From contig JAJKFJ010022160.1 in assembly GCA_027382625.1 (NCBI GenBank), positions 1 through 64,000 on the forward strand: DNA of 64,000 nucleotides. Direction: 5' to 3'. Positions 46,401-60,300 of this stretch are shown here, one piece after another. Below the pieces are notes generated by a model. The model was given only the letters and a program-made list of their open reading frames with translations. It was not told the DNA's origin and made no database searches. The number at the start of each line of letters is the position of its first letter. Position 1 is the first letter of the stretch. The stretch is from Tetmemena sp. SeJ-2015. Lineage: Eukaryota > Ciliophora > Spirotrichea > Sporadotrichida > Oxytrichidae. Position numbers and translations under genes: made by a program.

Positions 46401-49400
46401 CTATATTATCGTTAAAATGCACTTATAGAACTTTAATTTATAAATTAAATATATCTTGCTTACTTTTTATGTTGAGACTCACTACTTATTAGAGCGTTGT
46501 ATCTAAACCTTTCTATTTAAAAAAAATTCTGATAAATTATATATTTATATAAATATATCTAATTATAAAAATAGAGATTTATTATTTGAAAGGATATATT
46601 TGGAAAATAATTATCCCTTAATATGGTTTATTTGGATGGTCCATAGCAGGATTTTAAGATAGTCACTTTCATTAGAAATTCCAGAGGAAGCGAAAATCAT
46701 AGTTCAAATAAAATAAGTTCCCGTGAAGGTGGTACCTACCTATACTATGGAGAGATCCAGACAATTCTTTTCAGCAACAAAAATAATCAGAAAATGTTAA
46801 TCAATAATATAGAATTATAATCCGATATAAAATAAATAAAAATAAGCAACAGAATCTTCCTTAAACATGTAGATTTATTATATCTTTAGTCGTAAAGAAA
46901 ATATATTTCTAACTAAATTACATTTTGAATACTCAAAACCTCAAATTATGTTTAATTAATTATAAGTAAGAAAAATTAAATAAACCGCTTGCTATAACTA
47001 CAGTATAATAGTTATAATATATAAAATAGCAGAAGATATAAAAAATATATCTCAACCTATAGAGGGTCTGAGATTTAAAAAAAACTTATATAATTTTAAA
47101 TAAATGTAAATATTACACATTTTTGGAATATTCATAGCCATCCCATATGAATCCCCTTTTTGTTTTACCTAAGCATAAAATAATTAAATTCTAAGCTCTA
47201 TTCTGAATTTAATTTGTAGTTTATTAAACTTTTTAAAAACTTAGTAAGCATTAGCAAAGGACTTTTAAATGTATTAAATAAAGAGCATTTCATCTTAAAC
47301 AGATTATTTATAATTATGAAAATCATTGATTATTATTGATTATTCTATATTTCATTTCTATGTTGCTTTTTCTGTATTACAGTTTTTTTTCTTCAGATAA
47401 ATTGAATAAAAAGCTTTTTTTCTAAAATTAATTCATTATTTAAATTGATAAATAGTTAAAATAGAGGGAGATTAAATTGTTTGATTAAGGTTATAGTAAT
47501 TTTGTCATTTTGGTTTTGACTTAGTACCTGCATTGAAGTAGTATATTCCAGCAGAGAATAGTGAAGATGGCGCTTAAGCCGTCCCTGGCTTTCCTTAAAT
47601 ACAGCCTACCAGGATTAGGGGATAAATATAGCGAGAATTTAATAAAAAAGAGATTTAAATTATATATTAAATTAAAATGGAATTAATCAGTGGCAGTTTA
47701 AGTGTGCCCTATTTAAATTATTATGACACCATTCGATTCAGCATATAATTCAAAGAATTTTTCATCCTTGCAACTTTAAGTGGGAGCGCTCAGTCAAGAG
47801 TTATAAGCGACACAAGTTCAGATGAAGATGATTTAGATGATGAGTAAGAATTCGAGTGTCATATCTCACTACTGGGAGGTGCTGTGAAGATGATTAAAGA
47901 CGAAACTCATATTAACTTTTGAGAAGCTATCTAACATGCTGCAGATCAGTGGGTGAATCTGCCATTTCAACTGTCAACAAGTTGCAACTATCCATTTATT
48001 ATTTTAACCAACCAACGATTTTAATTAAAATTCCTACTATAATAATTTATTCAGAATCTATGTAAGACAGGTACTTGAACTCTAATTATATATAAGTGCA
48101 TTTTCTTCTAATTTACTTTAAATAGATATATAGAATCGATGATTGCTCATATGCATTATTATGCCTCTTAATAAATGCTATTCTATTATTAATTAATGTA
48201 AAGAGATAAATGAAGAGTATGGAGCCCCTAACTTTATTTAGTTAGTTTGTTATCAGATTTTAAGTACAAATTTGTTATTAAAATTGATTAACTATTCATT
48301 AAGTCTTAATAGATTGAAACTAGACTTTACTATTTCATATTTTCATTTTCCCATCTTAATATAAACTCAATTCTTTATTACTTAAAATTAACCTATTTAA
48401 AGATATAAGTTCTTTTACAATCCGGGAAAATATTTCATAAGAGTATTTGTGAATAAATTTACAAAAATGGCAGATTAAAATATCAATAAAATTACCCCTA
48501 ATACTTTTTTTTAAAGATTAAAGATGTTCAGAGATATTACTGAAGTAAAAATATATTTAATAATTTTATTTTAAAGAATGAGCAGACATATAGTTAGTTT
48601 GCATCTCTTTCAAAAATTTACAGATTATTTCGCAACTTTTGATAAGAATGAGAAAAAAATTTCAAATCTTAATTTCTAAAAACATTTTACAAGTTTGTAA
48701 AAGATGTTTTACTAGGAGAAAAAAATATTTTATAATTTTTAATTCATATTTTATTTCTTCTAAATACTATTTTTGCTTTATATTCTATATTAATTTATTT
48801 ATTTAAATGGAACGCATAAAAAATAAGTGCCCTTTTAGTTTTATAATATTCGCGTATTTATGCCAAATGTGAATTTAAGATTTAATATTTATAAATTTCA
48901 TAGATTAAATAAAAATAAATTTATTAATTTAAATTCTCTAAGAAAGGAATACCTTTGGCTACTAAATCGAGAGTGTATAGATAATTAAATAAGATACTTT
49001 AATGTCATTGAGTTTTGGCTCATTATTAATCATAATTAGTTAAAATATTTTCATTATGAAACTTATTGCCAAAATAAGCATTCAACTAATTTCAATTAAT
49101 AAGAAACTAATATATATTTTTTTCAAAATTGTAGCTAATTTAAAATATATTTGCAAAATGGATCTAAGTTGTTTATAATGATTACGCTCCTGGTGTTGTT
49201 ATTTAAGTCATTAGTTAAAGCCACCCACTAGACCCTTACTTTAAGAAAGCTAATAATTTAAATAATTATAGATAATTAAATTCTTTCTTTTTTTATTTTA
49301 AAGCAAAATATTGCAAGAAAACAAGTAAACAAAATAATTAAATACGCTATGATATATCAAATAGGAGGGTACTTCGTTCAAAGCAGTAAATTAAAAGCAT

Positions 49401-50445
49401 ATTTTAGCAACGAGATCCCCATCAAATACCATAAAGTAGGCTGTTCTATCTCCCTATTAGAATCACTTAAAATATTTTAAAATCCAAATAAAGAAATATC
49501 TCCTGCGCCTAGAGTGAAAAGCATTCTATAATAAATATTCATTCACTTTCTTTATTACGAAATACTTAGCATTTAAATTTATTCCTATTCATTATAAATC
49601 TATCTCTTTATAAATTAAATTTGGACATATATATAATTTTTATGTCTGCAAATCATGAAGTTATTATTTAAATTTTAACTTATAAACTTGTAAAATGAAA
49701 ATATTTACATTGAACTTAGCATATTTTATAATTAATTAATTTTTATCATGGTTTATAATTTTAGTGTACAAAATATAGTTAAATTTGATTATTCTTTAGT
49801 TAGTAATTGTTAGAAATTAGTTAGCGAATTTTATTATTCTAAAGGGTTTATTGTTATTAAAATATTAAAATATTTATTTAGGGTGTGTCTAAATTACCTC
49901 CGTATTTTGCCAGGTAGACTTATTAAAACTTAAAGAGTTTATTAAAAATAAATTTAATTTTTACTATCCATCTATGAGGATATAGAAAAGAGAAAGTTAG
50001 CTGTCTGAGTATACATACAAGTCTGTGAAGCTTTTGAGTGAGCCTTGAAAACTCTATGCCCATAAAATTCTCCAATAATTTTATAAGTGGATGTATTTAT
50101 TTTTAATTCTTCCAGAGTGATCGTCGTAGTACATATATTTTTTAATATCTTCGGAAAATAAACATAAGGACTAGAGGACTTGATTCACTGCCATAGTATT
50201 TCCCTGCAATTATTGCGTCATTGTTAACATAAGAATATAAATTTATAAGCAGCTGCCTGATGTATTTCGTAATAGGTTGACTAAGTTAGTCGAAACTCAT
50301 AAGGAAAGGAGGCAGGCCCACCACAGTAATCAAGATTAAGCGCCATTGTGAATCTTGAAACTATTTAATTTATAATTGCCCAGAGTAAGACTTTGGCCTT
50401 GATATGTTGTACTGAATTAGCTTTTTGAGTTGTTAAAGAATCCAT
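40455..50445 (-). CDS. G2: large CADG-type multipass membrane protein, copy 2
   Basis: Best overall copy of the family. Start ATG 50445, first exon open through a hydrophobic leader (HIKAKVLLWAIINQIVSRFT) into ALNLDYCGGPASFPYEFRLT. Beta-propeller-like blocks follow: DAIIAGKYYGSE (about 50200), SLFYILIDG (about 49985), VYLAKYGGN (about 49910), DRTAYFMVFDGD (about 49440), VGCIQGKPGT (about 47600). Next come VAEKNCLDLSIV (about 46780), GRNTNSGWSIF (about 46220), TNCRISEEYFNTSIITA (about 45100), and a long exon at 44950-44660. CADG-like sequence follows (NSRPLSTLYKILIQVKD, about 43640), then membrane helices (SIGLAFANFAVYLILGVTM, about 42910; FNIRSVFWILVF, about 42510; YRINSLTFFLAFIYRRM, about 42000), then a charged tail to TGA 40455. 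Introns are short. It probably sits in the plasma membrane with a large outer domain. Residual frame breaks may be sequence errors. Confidence 0.68.
47680..48030. repeat. Member of a dispersed intronic repeat
   Basis: Related sequence occurs at about 55690-56010 and 60340-60690, with shorter remnants near 39680 and 45790. Shared words include an ATTCGAT-type start, a CATCCTTGCAA-type block and an end like TTGCAACTATCCATTTATTA. The plus strand of this copy also has an acidic coding-like frame (RVISDTSSDEDDLDDEQEFE). It lies between G2 exons. Whether it is a mobile repeat or a conserved intronic function is open. Confidence 0.4.
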
Positions 50446-51345
50446 ACTTTATTTGTTAATTGTCTATTTATTTATTTTGTATTTAGTAATTTAAGAACTT
50501 CTCTTTAAAGATTTTATTAAAAAGAACCTGTTTAGTCGTGTTTTTTGCTAATCTTGCATTTGATAGATTTTGTATTTTAATTTTTCCCTATTTACCATAA
50601 GACAGTCAATGTATGAAGGTAATTTTGTAATAAAAAAATAAGTAAATTATGTAATAAATTGGAGCGTAGAGATTTTTATCATATTGTAATTAGGTTATTA
50701 AAACCTAAATCAGAAATTTAGAGCGTATAGAGAAAATATTCAATTCTTTCTAATCAAAGTTGGGGTTTAATATTTTAAAGATAAAGCTAGAGTTTTAGGG
50801 CTTATATATTTATCATTTTTTATTTATACTCTGCTCATTATATTCCTAGCATGAATGAGTATCTGTAGTTCATAAGGATATTAAATTTGAATCGAAAATT
50901 AAAAAAATTGATATTTAAAATATTAATTTATTTTAGAGTGTTAATATTGTAATTAAAGATTTGAAATATTAATTTTATACATTAAATATTTTGGTCTTCT
51001 GTCAGAAGTTTTGATCTATCAAACTGATTCTTTAGTTTTTGCTATCCTTTTGAACCTCCGAATGTGTGGTATCATTTGTGTATTAATCTTGATTACTCTT
51101 CTAGTCTTTAACTTTTAAAATTTGGAGAATTTTTTTTTATAGAAAAAATACTCTTAGAATCATATTTAATCTTTGCTAATATTTCTATTTAAACTTGAGA
51201 ATTTAAAAAGCCCAACTATTAGACTTTATCGTTTAAGATTGGCACTCTTACCTCTGTATTCATTTATGCAGACTCCATATAAGTCATCTTATCAACCACT
51301 ACTTTAAAATATATATTTTAATATACAATTTAATGCAAATTCATA
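50446..51345. promoter_or_regulatory. Spacer between G3 stop and G2 start
   Basis: AT-rich; no frame supported. It should contain the G2 promoter and the end of the G3 transcript. No motif recognised. Confidence 0.35.
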
Positions 51346-54300
51346 TCAGAGTTCTAATTATTATCTTTTATAAAATAAAGTTTTTATTTTTACTTACCCT
51401 TATGAAAGAGCTTCAAAAACAGGCCTTTATAAATAACCTCTTAGTAAGTTTGAATTCCCTTATCCAGAAATAACATTTAGATCTTGGATTTTAGTAGAAG
51501 TGTCCTAATGCAGAATCTATTTACTATGCTATTGAGATTATAGGATTAAACTATTAAACTTTTATTTTTCCTTGCTATTTTTACTGCTGTTTATGAAATG
51601 AATTCGAGGAGGGAGGGTTTCTGCGTATGCTCCCAATGGTGGATTATCAACTAAGCCGGAATCATGGATTTTTAATTCACTCAAAAGCATCAGTTTTTTC
51701 TAAGTTATTGGGAAATTATAATCATAGATCGCTTACTTCAAAGGTCCTTCTTTTATTAAACTCGATTCTTAAATAGCAGTTAGCTTTTAAAGACTGCTTT
51801 ATTAAGGTGTTGATTCAATTGTTTTATTCTCTAAGGTTGAGAAAGAACTTTGATTTATTGTTGAATAGACATTTTAGCTCTTCTTATCTCTTTCTAGTAA
51901 TTTAGAATTTTAGTTTACATAGGATAATAACTGATTTTCTAATTCAGTACGATAAGTGCTGTTTTAAGAAATTGATTATTAATTATATTCCTAAAATTTT
52001 ACTTTACTTTACTTTACTTTAGACTTTTAGTTTTTTTATTTGAACACTACTTTATGCTTATGAGTATTAATTTTAGTTTTTAGTGTGCCTTTATGAGATA
52101 GTATTTTAGCTTTTTAAGAGTTAGACTTTGCTAAATTTTTATGATGTATTTTTGCGTTAATCTTGCTCCTTTTATGTTCATCTTCTTAAGTGGCAGCAAA
52201 TAGTATTGAATCTCCATCTTAGGTCAGGGTAGCATCCAAATTTACTCCCAGAGGTTCAAAAGTATGCTTTGCTGTCTTTTCGTTAAAGGTTCGTAGGTCT
52301 CCTTCTATTTATATATTCAAGTCCTTTAGCACTATATTAATATTCTCAATCTCATTCTTTAGCAGTTTAATTATCAAATACTCTAAATATAGTTGCCCTG
52401 ACTCTCTCTTTTTAAGGATTTTGCAAATAAATTCAATCAAAATCTTTGCTATTTAGATTACTACCATAGCCCAATTTACTAGGAAAAGCAAAAAAGTTAA
52501 AACTATTATGACCAAGCCCAGAGTTTGACAAAAATAAATCAATAAATAGACTATCATCATAGGCGATATTTACATCAATGAATCCTGAAAATGTTATCAC
52601 TATGCCCAAGATCAATAAATTTAATCAAGCGAAAAATATATGTAAACTAAAAACTTTATCAAAAGCTAGTTTGCGACATCAATAAAATATTCTAGTGTAT
52701 TCTTGTAAGGCCTGTATATTAATAAAAGCGACACGAAAATATAAAATGAGTGAGGTGCAAAGAATCAATAGATATTGAAGAGCTGAATAATCCATAAGAG
52801 TGAGCAATATCACTCCAAAAGCCACTCGTCGATAGATAAATGCCAAAAAGAAAGCAAAGGAATTTATTCTGTAATTTTCATACACACTACCAAACTTAGC
52901 CTTCATTTCAGAATTCAAAAGCTGATTTCTTTGCTTGTTGAGATAGAAAATTATAAGAAATGGCCCCAAAGACAGAAAAGTTATGGCAACTGACCCAAAT
53001 TTAATTTTAATGCTGGACTTGTCTAAAAGAGAATTAGTCTTATGATTATTATACACATACTTGGATCAAGGCATTCATAGCGAGAAAATTCATAAATATA
53101 TAGTATTACTTAAGAGAAGCGTGAATCCAACATAGCCTTTGATGAGGCTTCTTATCGTCGAATTAAACATTAGTTTATCTCTTACTAGTTTCAGGAATAA
53201 TAAAATATTCAAAGGAGCTTTACCACACTAACAAATTAATCTATCGAAGAAATATACATCTTAAGCCTATAGAGAAGTCTTATAGCTACAAAGGTAGAAG
53301 CTATGATCTAAATTATTTTTGGTTTTATCAATAAGGAAATTAGAATGAACACTAGAATCCAGAAGACTGATCGGATATTGAAAGTTCCATCTAAGCTTAT
53401 TAAGTTAAGATTTGAAAAATAGGATTGCTGAAAAATTTTGAAAGATATCAATTAGACCTATTTTGTACTGATAAGAGCTTAGGACATCATTTGATGAAAC
53501 GCTTTCTTAAATTCCAAGCATCTGTTTCGTCTTAGCTATCGCTAAGTTCGTCCATTCTTAAGGAAGTATATTCATGTTGGATAGATCTTACAAATTAAAA
53601 AATAATTATTGTGTGTTAATTTTAATTATATTTTACAGTTGTTACAGAAATTCAGTGACAACTGCAGGCAGTGGTAAATTTAAGAGTTGTAAATTGACAA
53701 CAATCTGAAGTGAGAGAAAAAGATTCCACAGATATTTCATAGTTACTCCTAGAATAAGGTAAACTGCAATATTAGCAAAAGCAATGCCAATTGAGACTGT
53801 GGAAGAGGAGGTTGCCACTTTTCCAATTACCGCGCCTAAAATATTTGAATTTTTTAAACAGATCCTGGTTCAAGTTGAGGTGGCACACTTTTTAATATTT
53901 GCAGTTTGGAGCTAACGAAATAGGAGGCGTCTCAAGTTAAAACAAATAAATTCGAAAAGCCAACGGCTCTAAGAATTTGATTCGTAATGAATCCAATGAA
54001 AAGCCCCGTGAAATTTATTGACAATCCTCGAAATTTAATTAGATGCTCAAAGTAGATGCAGTATAATTATAAAAATAAAGCATTTAATTTTTATTATTCG
54101 TATTGCTGGTTATGTTCCAAGATTAAACAAGATTTTTATCTTTATTTTAGGTAACAATTAGCTATTATTTTTAATTGCGAAAGGGTATTTTTTAAAAATT
54201 GAGAGAAAAACATTAAATTATATTTTTGGGTATTTATTGAACGATTAACTTTTCCTATAAGAAAATATGGCGGAGTTTATTTATTTGAAACTTATGAGCT

Positions 54301-57300
54301 AAATTTTTATTGAAATTTTTATGCAACCTATATTAGTTCAAAGCTCAAGTAGTTAAAAAATAAGTTTTTATCCATTAGAATCGAGATATTAGTGGGCCAA
54401 AATATTTCCTAATCAAAGATTAATTTTATTTCTCCGTTGGATGAGATCTTAGTAGCATAAGCATTAATGAAGAAAAAATATTAATTTTAAATGAATTTTG
54501 ACTTAGATTCAGCCTGTTGATATGCTAATGAGAACTCCTCCTCCAAGGATTATTTAATGCTAAAAATAATTAGTCTGGTTCAGTACTAAATCCACTAACT
54601 TTAATAAGAGTTTGATATATGCTTGAGAGAGGTTAAGAGTTTAAATCTGTTATTATGATAATGAGCTTGTGAGTTCCTATGAGTGAGACTTCTTTAGGTT
54701 TGAAAATAAGAGTTGAGTTTTCAAGTCTAAAATTATAATTTTGTATTTAAATTATTTTTTATTTAAAAAGTTCTGTGAAGACACTGGCTGGTGATGATTG
54801 AGATATTGTTACTAAGGTTAAGTCTCCTTCTGCGTCAAATATTAAGGGAAGAGCTTATCTTGTTTCAAGATTAAGTTCAGCTTCAATAATTTTAAAAGAA
54901 AGCTTAATTTAAGTCATAATTTAAGGAAGTGCATTTATGAAATAGGGAGCAGAGTTAGACTTTGTAAGAGAGAATTCATATTTTGAAATCTAAACGACAA
55001 TATGAAAAACTAATTCAATATAAATAAATTTAACTTTCAGGGTAAATCTTCAACCTTGTAAATTGATTATGAAAATAAAATAAAATAGTTTACCATCTAC
55101 AATATCATTGTATGACCCTTAAAATTTATGATCCAAAATGTAAGTCCCAACCAAGTTTTCGTTTTGTGAATAAATAATGATGTCTTAATCAGTAGTTGTG
55201 TAAAATTAATCTACTGAATTTAACTAATTTTCAATTACTACTTCATCGGTTACCATTTAAAATAAAACTTCTGCATGTTTGAATTGATTAATTTCTAAGC
55301 AGCCGATTGGTATAGATGATGAATCAAGAGTTATTTTTGGAATAGAGATGGCTTGCCTTCCTATAACATAGCTATACTTGGGATAAGCATCTTAACTAAA
55401 TTACAAATCTGGGCAAGTCACATAAAAATTCTTAGCATCAGTCCAAGTTGCTTAATGAATAAAAGAATGTATCTTAATTTTTCTTTGGTCTAGGAGTTGT
55501 ATGTTAAAGTAACTTCAATATTTGCTTTAACAAATACGATTTAATCGGGTGTAAACGTAAAATCAATTTCTAAGTCAAAAGCATCGAGGTTTAAACAATT
55601 TAAATAAGTTTCCTACCAATAAATTGATGTTACTCTAGTAATCTATAACACAGAATTTAATAAAAAGATAATTTATAATTAAATAAAATTTATTCAAGAG
55701 GTGGCAGTTCAAGTCCTTCTTATTTAAATAATTATTGCTCCTTTCAAAATAGCATCAATTTTTAAGCTTAGAAATTTATGAGAGCTAAGATTTGAGTAAA
55801 AAGCAGCACAAACTAAATAAAAGAGGGAGATGAAGAGTGAGACCAACATATTTCACTATTTAGCATTATTATGAATATAATTAAAGAAGACCAGATAAAT
55901 TTGTGAATACCATTAAACAAGTTGCAGTTCTAGAGTGAAACTTATAACTTAACTATAGTTATGTTGCAACCTCCTACTTATAATTTTAGCCAATCATTGT
56001 ATTTAAATTCTATCCATCTAATAATGGGTTTATATCAACATAAACTCCATTCAATATATAATTTTAAACTTAACCTTATAAATTTATTAAATTATTTTAA
56101 GAATTTATTTTTTATTTTAATTTATTAATTTATGAATTTTATATAATCTGTTTAAATTTGTAAATTCTCTTCCTTTTAAACATTTGTAAGTGTTATCTGA
56201 AGATATTTGCTATCCATCAAACATTAAGGGGAGAGAGTGATGCCTTTATATTCTATTATGCATCTCTAATTTACTGAGCAATTTGTAAAAAAACCATTTG
56301 GTAAAAGAAAAACATAAAAGCTGTCCTTTATTATAAAATAAAGATTTTATAAACAAAATAATTTTATTTTCAGGCTCTAATTAGTAAGGATTATTATTTT
56401 GACAGAGAGAGTAGAGCTTTTGAGATTCAAATAAATACTCATCAATTTTATCTTATTAAAATTGTATTGAGAGTCACTCATTGATTATGTATAGTAAACT
56501 GTGAAATCTGAAATTGCAATATCTTTCAATAATATACTATGATTTTAATTTTTATTTAAAGAAATTAAGATTAATCTTGAAACCCCGATATATTAAGAAG
56601 TCATAAACGTCATAATTTCAAACGCTAGATTTTTATAAATTTAATTTATAATTTTTTATGGCTCTTTCTCGAGAGATTTTATCTCTCTGAGCTCTTGCAT
56701 TATATACTAATTTTAAAGAAAAACTCATAACAAATTGTTAATCTTAATAAAAGGAGAAATTATAAATAAAAAATATTATGATATCATCACCTACTTCCCT
56801 ATTTTAATATACCTAAGAATCTAAAAGAAAATCGATGACACTCAGAAGAAATATAATGCTCAGAGGAAGGAGTGAAGCTAGAGATAGAAGTTGAAGTGAT
56901 ATATATTAACTCCTCATATATTTAAAATTTCTTAATTTTTAATGGCAGTTGACTTCTTTCCATCTCCACATATTTCAATGCAAGTGTCTTTAGGTGCTGG
57001 TTTCCCATTTCTCGAAAGCATGAGTGAAAGTAGGGTGTCTGCTTGGCTCGTCCCCACTCAAGTGAAAGGAAAAGGAACTTTTCCACTCTGTTCAATGAAA
57101 AGGATATCGGAGAGTATGTGGAGTACTAAATAACTTTGAAGAGCTCAGTCAAAGAGCAAGTGTTAAAAGTGTTCAAGAACATTTCAACTTCAATCAAGCA
57201 ACTGAAATAGCAGAGTTCCACTTGAGTGGGGACGAGCCAAGCAGACACCCTACTTTCACTCATGCTTTCGAGAAATAGTTGAACCAGCACCTAAAGACAC

Positions 57301-60300
57301 TTGCATTGAAATATGTGGAGATGGAAAGAAGTCAACTGCCATTAAAAATTAAGAAATTTTAAATATATGAGGAGTTAATATATATCACTTCAACTTCTAT
57401 CTCTAGCTTCACTCCTTCCTCTGAGCATTATATTTCTTCTGAGTGTCATCGATTTTCTTTTAGATTCTTAGGTATAATGGTTTCACTATTTAACACTCTA
57501 ACAAAGTATTACTTTTTTCCCATCCTTATTTTTCATTTAAATTAATTGACTTTAATAAATAGTTTTAATTTTATTTTCCCATTCAATTTAAAAAGGATAA
57601 AATTAATATTTTTATGTTTGCTTTCATCTTCATTTTAGAATTAAAATGATTAAAAATATCTACTGGCATGGGTGTGATCACTACATTAGGTGTCTAAAAC
57701 ATTTTTAAAGATGATTGTAAAAGTAAAAATTGAATAAGATATATGGATTAGCATAATTCTCTGAAGGTCCCTGAAATGTTATATTATGAAATTGAATTTA
57801 TTAAAGAAGCTTAATTTTATTTTTAATTTTATAATGCTATCAGTATTTGGAGTTAAGCTTGCTACTATAGGACTTTCAGTTTTTTAGCAATTAGCTTGAC
57901 TGTCAACTGCTACGAAACTATATTGAGTCGAGTTTTAGTTATTGTTTATGAATATAATCCAACCATAAGAAGTTACTCGTCCAAATACTGAATCAGATAA
58001 AAATGGAATTGTTGGAAAACCAAATACAAATACTAATAATATAATTTAATTAATTCTATATCTTAAAAATAAAAAGAGTAATAATTATATCAAAAAATAT
58101 ATTTTATTGTTTCCGAGATTACTTTATATTGTATCACATAAAATCATTCTATAGTCAATTATTGAAGATCAATTAATAATTCTAATTTATCTTACTTTCT
58201 AACAAATAAATAAATTATTAAAGATTATGAAAATATTTATAATGATGTTGCTTTTTAACTAATGATAATTTTTGTTTAAACACGGTATAACTTAATTTCT
58301 CTTTTTATTATTAAAAAAATAATAAGATAATTGAAAATATCTCAACAATCATATTTCTTAATCATAATTATTTTTTTATTTATGAGCTCTACTAAATTAG
58401 AAATTCTAAAAGTTTCAATTTAATCTTGAGAATAAATTATCTTTTAAATTTAAATTTTAAATTAATACTTTTTTTGTAATTGAGATCATATATTTTTGTG
58501 ATAAACCGTAATCCATGTCTATAAATAGATTAGCAAGTTATTTAAAATCCAATATGTTTATGAATTCTGATCTTACATGAAAATTTATTGACATTTGCTG
58601 AATTATCAGCCAAGCTTAAACTTTAAACAATTTTGTTTAAAGAATTTAAAATATATTACTTATCGTTAAGAGTCTTCACAATTTTCTATGCTTAATGATA
58701 ATTGAATAATTTTAAGTTTATCTCCAAGGACCACAAAAGAATCTTAAAATCTGATTAAGAGGTTGTGAAGGTGGCAAATATCATCGTTTAAATTAAAATT
58801 TGTTGCTGTAAAAGTAGTTGAGTGTTCAGCAACATCTAAGTCAAGGCAGACCCTCTGAGCAATTTATTAACTTAAATATATATATTTTATAGCTAAGGTC
58901 GACTACATTTTCATTGTAATGTATTACTGAGTAAAAAATTATTTTATTAGAATCAATATTTGCCAATTTCTTTAATACTCTAAGCCAATAAATTTAATTC
59001 TTAACATTATGTTCATTCTTCTATTGTTTTACATACAGAGAAAGGCGATTTTGGAAGCATAAAATCAAGTGCAAATATTTGCTTATCCACAAAGATTGTA
59101 TCTTTGTTGAAAGTCTTAAAATGTAAATAAGTTCATTTATAGAATTTTCTTAGAGCTACAAATATAGCCTGAAATTAACTAAAATATAAGGAGAATTTCT
59201 CAAACTTATTCGATATTGATTCAATCTTCATTAAGTGCTATATTGAAGACAGAATTTTTATACTATTATTCTAAAACAAAAGTATTATAGTGCTTTTCTT
59301 TAATATTTCTAGTCAGATTTTAATTGTTAATTAATCTTAACTCTATTACAAAAATGCTAAGAAGCTCTTAGTCTGTTTTTTTTAAGCTGAATGGATTTGA
59401 GCTGATTTTTAGAATAAAATAATAATAATTATTGAGAGCAATATGGTATAATAGCATTAACTAGCAAACCTAATACAAAATTCCAATTATTAGATTTTTC
59501 AAGAATTTTTAAGGCTCAAATTATATATGTTTAGGCTCTTGATATTTAAAATATTTGAGGAATACATATTTCTAGTCATTAAAAATTATCTAGGATAAAT
59601 GGTATCTTTAAAATGTACCAAATAAAAAAATGCTTCTAAACTTTTTGGCTCGGATAAAATTAATTAATTTTTTTTTAACTTAATTTTTTCTCCATATAAA
59701 TTTTATTTTGAATTTTTTTAATAATTTTATTTCATTATTTTTGGAGTTTGACCCGGTTGGATTGAAGATATAGATTCCTGAATTGAATGCATTCGTGGAA
59801 GAATCCGCCTTAGTTTGCTAAATACATCCAATTAAGCTCTCAGTAGAAATAAATATTTTAAGAAACAAGGGAAGCGAGAAATCTAGTCTCTTTAAAATTA
59901 TAATTTATTTATCTAATTACAATAAAATAAATTTATCTGCAGTTAATATCAAATAATTATTTCCCTTTAAAATAATTTTGCAATTGTATAACCGTGATAT
60001 TTTTTATATGATGAGAAAGATTTTAAATGTGTGAATTGATCATCATAAACATTAATTTTGTAATTGATTTTAGAAGGAATATTAAAATTTGACTTAATAA
60101 ATAAATTATTATTTTACTCTAGATTAGGATAGTTGTTCTAAAATAAATCCTCCTAGTAACGATACAAAAATAAAAAAGAAGATAGTTAGCAGTAATTCCG
60201 TTATCTCGAGTCATTATGAAAAATATCATACAAATTATAGTTAATAAGAAAATTATTATAATACCAAATTACTATAATAAAAGAAGTAAAATGAGAGAGG

